A stretch of 7,061 nt of DNA, from assembly GCA_030691985.1 (NCBI GenBank), contig JAUYDB010000091.1:1-7061 (forward strand), given 5' to 3'. A model generated the notes under the pieces. The model searched no databases and had not been told where the DNA came from. It saw only the letters and a program-made list of their open reading frames with translations. The DNA comes from Candidatus Omnitrophota bacterium (GTDB taxonomy: Bacteria; Omnitrophota; Gorgyraeia; 2-01-FULL-45-10). The position numbers and the translations under genes were made by a program. Positions 6,044-7,061 of this stretch are shown here, piece by piece; positions within the stretch are counted from its first letter, which is position 1, and every line of letters begins with the position of its first letter.

Positions 6044-7018
6044 TTAGGATGAATGAAACAGGCGGCACGCAAGGCGTATCGCCTCTATCATGGATGATGG
6101 GTCAGCGGCGCCTTTTCCGGCAATGTCAAAGGCTGTACCGTGGTCCGGCGAAGTCCGTATGAACGGCAGGCCAAGCGTGAGATTGACGCCATCCTTAAAG
6201 TATAATATCTTGAAAGGGATCAGGGCCTGGTCATGGTACATCGCTACGACAGCGTCAAATTTTTTATTCAAGGCATTATAAAAAATCACGTCGGGCGAGA
6301 ACGGCCCCGCGATCCCGCCTATTTTTTTTGAAACATTTTTTATGGCCGGAATTATAATACTACTCTCTTCTGTCCCGAACGCGCCGTTTTCGCCTGCATG
6401 CGGATTCAGGCCTGATACCCCGATCCGCGGATATCTTATACCAAAAAATTCTTTTAAATATTTGTGCGTAAGGAGGATCGCCTTAGAGATGGATTCGCGA
6501 GACAGGCGCCGCGGCACATCTTCGAGCGCGATGTGCCGGGTGGCCAGCGTGATCTTCAGGGATTTCCCTACGAACATCATAGCGAAATCTTTTGTCCTGG
6601 TCTTTTCGGCGATGTATTCGGTATGGCCTTCAAATTCCAAAAGGCCCGCCATGCGCACCGATCGCTTGTTTACCGGCCCTGTCACGAGGCAATCGGCCCG
6701 GCCTTCTTTGATAAGTTGGAGCGCCTTATCCACATATTGGATCGCTGCTTTTCCGCATGATGGGCCGGATTTCCCGTAGCCAAAAGAAGCCGCCGGCACA
6801 TTGGCTAAATTTAAAAGAGGGGTTTTTAGCCCGAGCCCCATATCTTTTTTTAATCTATCGGCCACGAAGCCGTCTCCTATAAGCAAAAAATCGGCAAGTC
6901 CGGAAATTGCTGGACTTGCCAGAGCCTTCAACACGACCTCAGGGCCTATGCCGGCAGGGTCGCCCATAGTAAGGGCTATCTTTGGCCTTTTAAAGAGACT
7001 GCTTCGTCGTCCCGCCAC
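6044..7018 (-). CDS. pdxA: 4-hydroxythreonine-4-phosphate dehydrogenase; 5' end uncertain
   Basis: PdxA oxidises 4-phosphohydroxy-L-threonine with NAD in the DXP-dependent pyridoxal 5'-phosphate pathway. Conserved segments are ALTMGDPAGIGPEVV near the N-terminus, VTGPVNK, EGHTEY, TRHIALEDVP, GLNPHAGENGAFGTEE, AMYHDQALIPFK, and TSPDHGTAFDIAGKGAADP. Counted from the TTG at 7042, the metal-binding histidines are H170, H215 and H270. These have the same spacing as recalled for E. coli PdxA (166, 211, 266). The start is unclear. GTG 7018 lies nearest the family's usual N-terminus, with a GGAGG 13 bases upstream. TTG 7042 is the next option and has no ribosome binding site. The frame stays open to the window edge. 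No ATG exists before the essential MGDPAG motif, because the N-terminal codons lie inside a hairpin repeat. The body of the protein looks intact. Confidence 0.95.
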   Translation of the reverse strand: MAGRRSSLFKRPKIALTMGDPAGIGPEVVLKALASPAISGLADFLLIGDGFVADRLKKDMGLGLKTPLLNLANVPAASFGYGKSGPSCGKAAIQYVDKALQLIKEGRADCLVTGPVNKRSVRMAGLLEFEGHTEYIAEKTRTKDFAMMFVGKSLKITLATRHIALEDVPRRLSRESISKAILLTHKYLKEFFGIRYPRIGVSGLNPHAGENGAFGTEESSIIIPAIKNVSKKIGGIAGPFSPDVIFYNALNKKFDAVVAMYHDQALIPFKILYFKDGVNLTLGLPFIRTSPDHGTAFDIAGKGAADPSSMIEAIRLACRLFHSS

Positions 7019-7046
7019 CTTCGATGGCGGGCCTCCTCGCAATACG
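6995..7046. repeat. Dispersed palindromic repeat (GAGAYTGCTTCG...CTCGCAAT type) overlapping the pdxA start
   Basis: The plus strand reads GAGACTGCTTCGTCG, then a hairpin with arms CCCGCCA (7011-7017) and TGGCGGG (7025-7031) around the loop CCTTCGA, then CTCCTCGCAATACG. The outer blocks match a dispersed intergenic repeat that I recall from many unrelated bacterial genomes, roughly GAGATTGCTTCG, a variable centre, and CTCGCAATGACG. It falls exactly where pdxA should start. Translated in the pdxA frame it gives a Gly/Arg/Ser-rich extension (RGGPPSKVAGRRSS) unlike any part of PdxA. This looks like a repeat inserted at, or providing, the 5' end of the gene. Confidence 0.7.
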
Positions 7047-7061
7047 AGGCCACCACGGACA

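Noticed and set aside
6342..6779. Plus-strand open frame of 145 codons opposite pdxA
   Set aside because: It is antisense to the PdxA catalytic core and has no independent evidence of coding.
1..7061. tRNA or rRNA genes, CRISPR array, integrase or transposase genes
   Set aside because: No cloverleaf-like segment, evenly spaced repeats, or recombinase motif was seen. Nearly all the sequence outside 4651-5180 is conserved protein-coding DNA.

Overview
All recognisable genes in this window lie on the minus strand, so transcription runs from high to low coordinates. The gene set is a bacterial housekeeping block: pdxA, rsmA, gatC, gatA, gatB, a PF04748-type divergent polysaccharide deacetylase, and the N-terminal two thirds of tsaD, which runs off the left edge. 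The membrane-anchored PF04748 protein suggests a diderm, Gram-negative-type bacterium. Compact overlapping genes combined with several short palindromic repeat families are reminiscent of uncultured candidate phyla such as Omnitrophota. That placement is a guess from general resemblance, not a sequence match.

Right part (5181-7061): pdxA (vitamin B6 synthesis) is followed after 20 bases by rsmA (16S rRNA dimethyladenosine methyltransferase). This gene order is also known from Proteobacteria. The first codons of pdxA run through a dispersed hairpin repeat at 6995-7046 and its reading frame stays open to the window edge, so its start is unresolved. A GC-rich hairpin just past rsmA may end this transcript.

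Middle (4651-5180): about 530 bases without a credible gene, dense in palindromes. They comprise an inverted pair of elements built on TGGCCATRTGGCCA bounding an A+T-rich core (4989-5158), a perfect 32-bp inverted repeat with a 10-base loop (4830-4903), and a third group of complementary segments (4672-4790). The third group lies between a good sigma70-type promoter (-35 TTGACA) and gatC. It would form a structured leader of about 130 bases with two competing folds.

Left part (1-4650): gatC, gatA, gatB, the deacetylase gene and tsaD are joined by overlaps of 1, 4 and 4 bases and then a 1-base gap, so they read as one translationally coupled operon. GatCAB converts misacylated Glu-tRNA(Gln) and/or Asp-tRNA(Asn) to the correct aminoacyl-tRNA, and TsaD makes the t6A37 modification of ANN-decoding tRNAs. 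The operon is therefore centred on tRNA function, with a predicted cell-envelope deacetylase embedded in it. I saw no tRNA, rRNA, CRISPR array or transposase gene. The points most worth a second look are the bistable gatC leader, the perfect 32-bp inverted repeat, the inverted-repeat-bounded unit, and the repeat overlapping the pdxA start.
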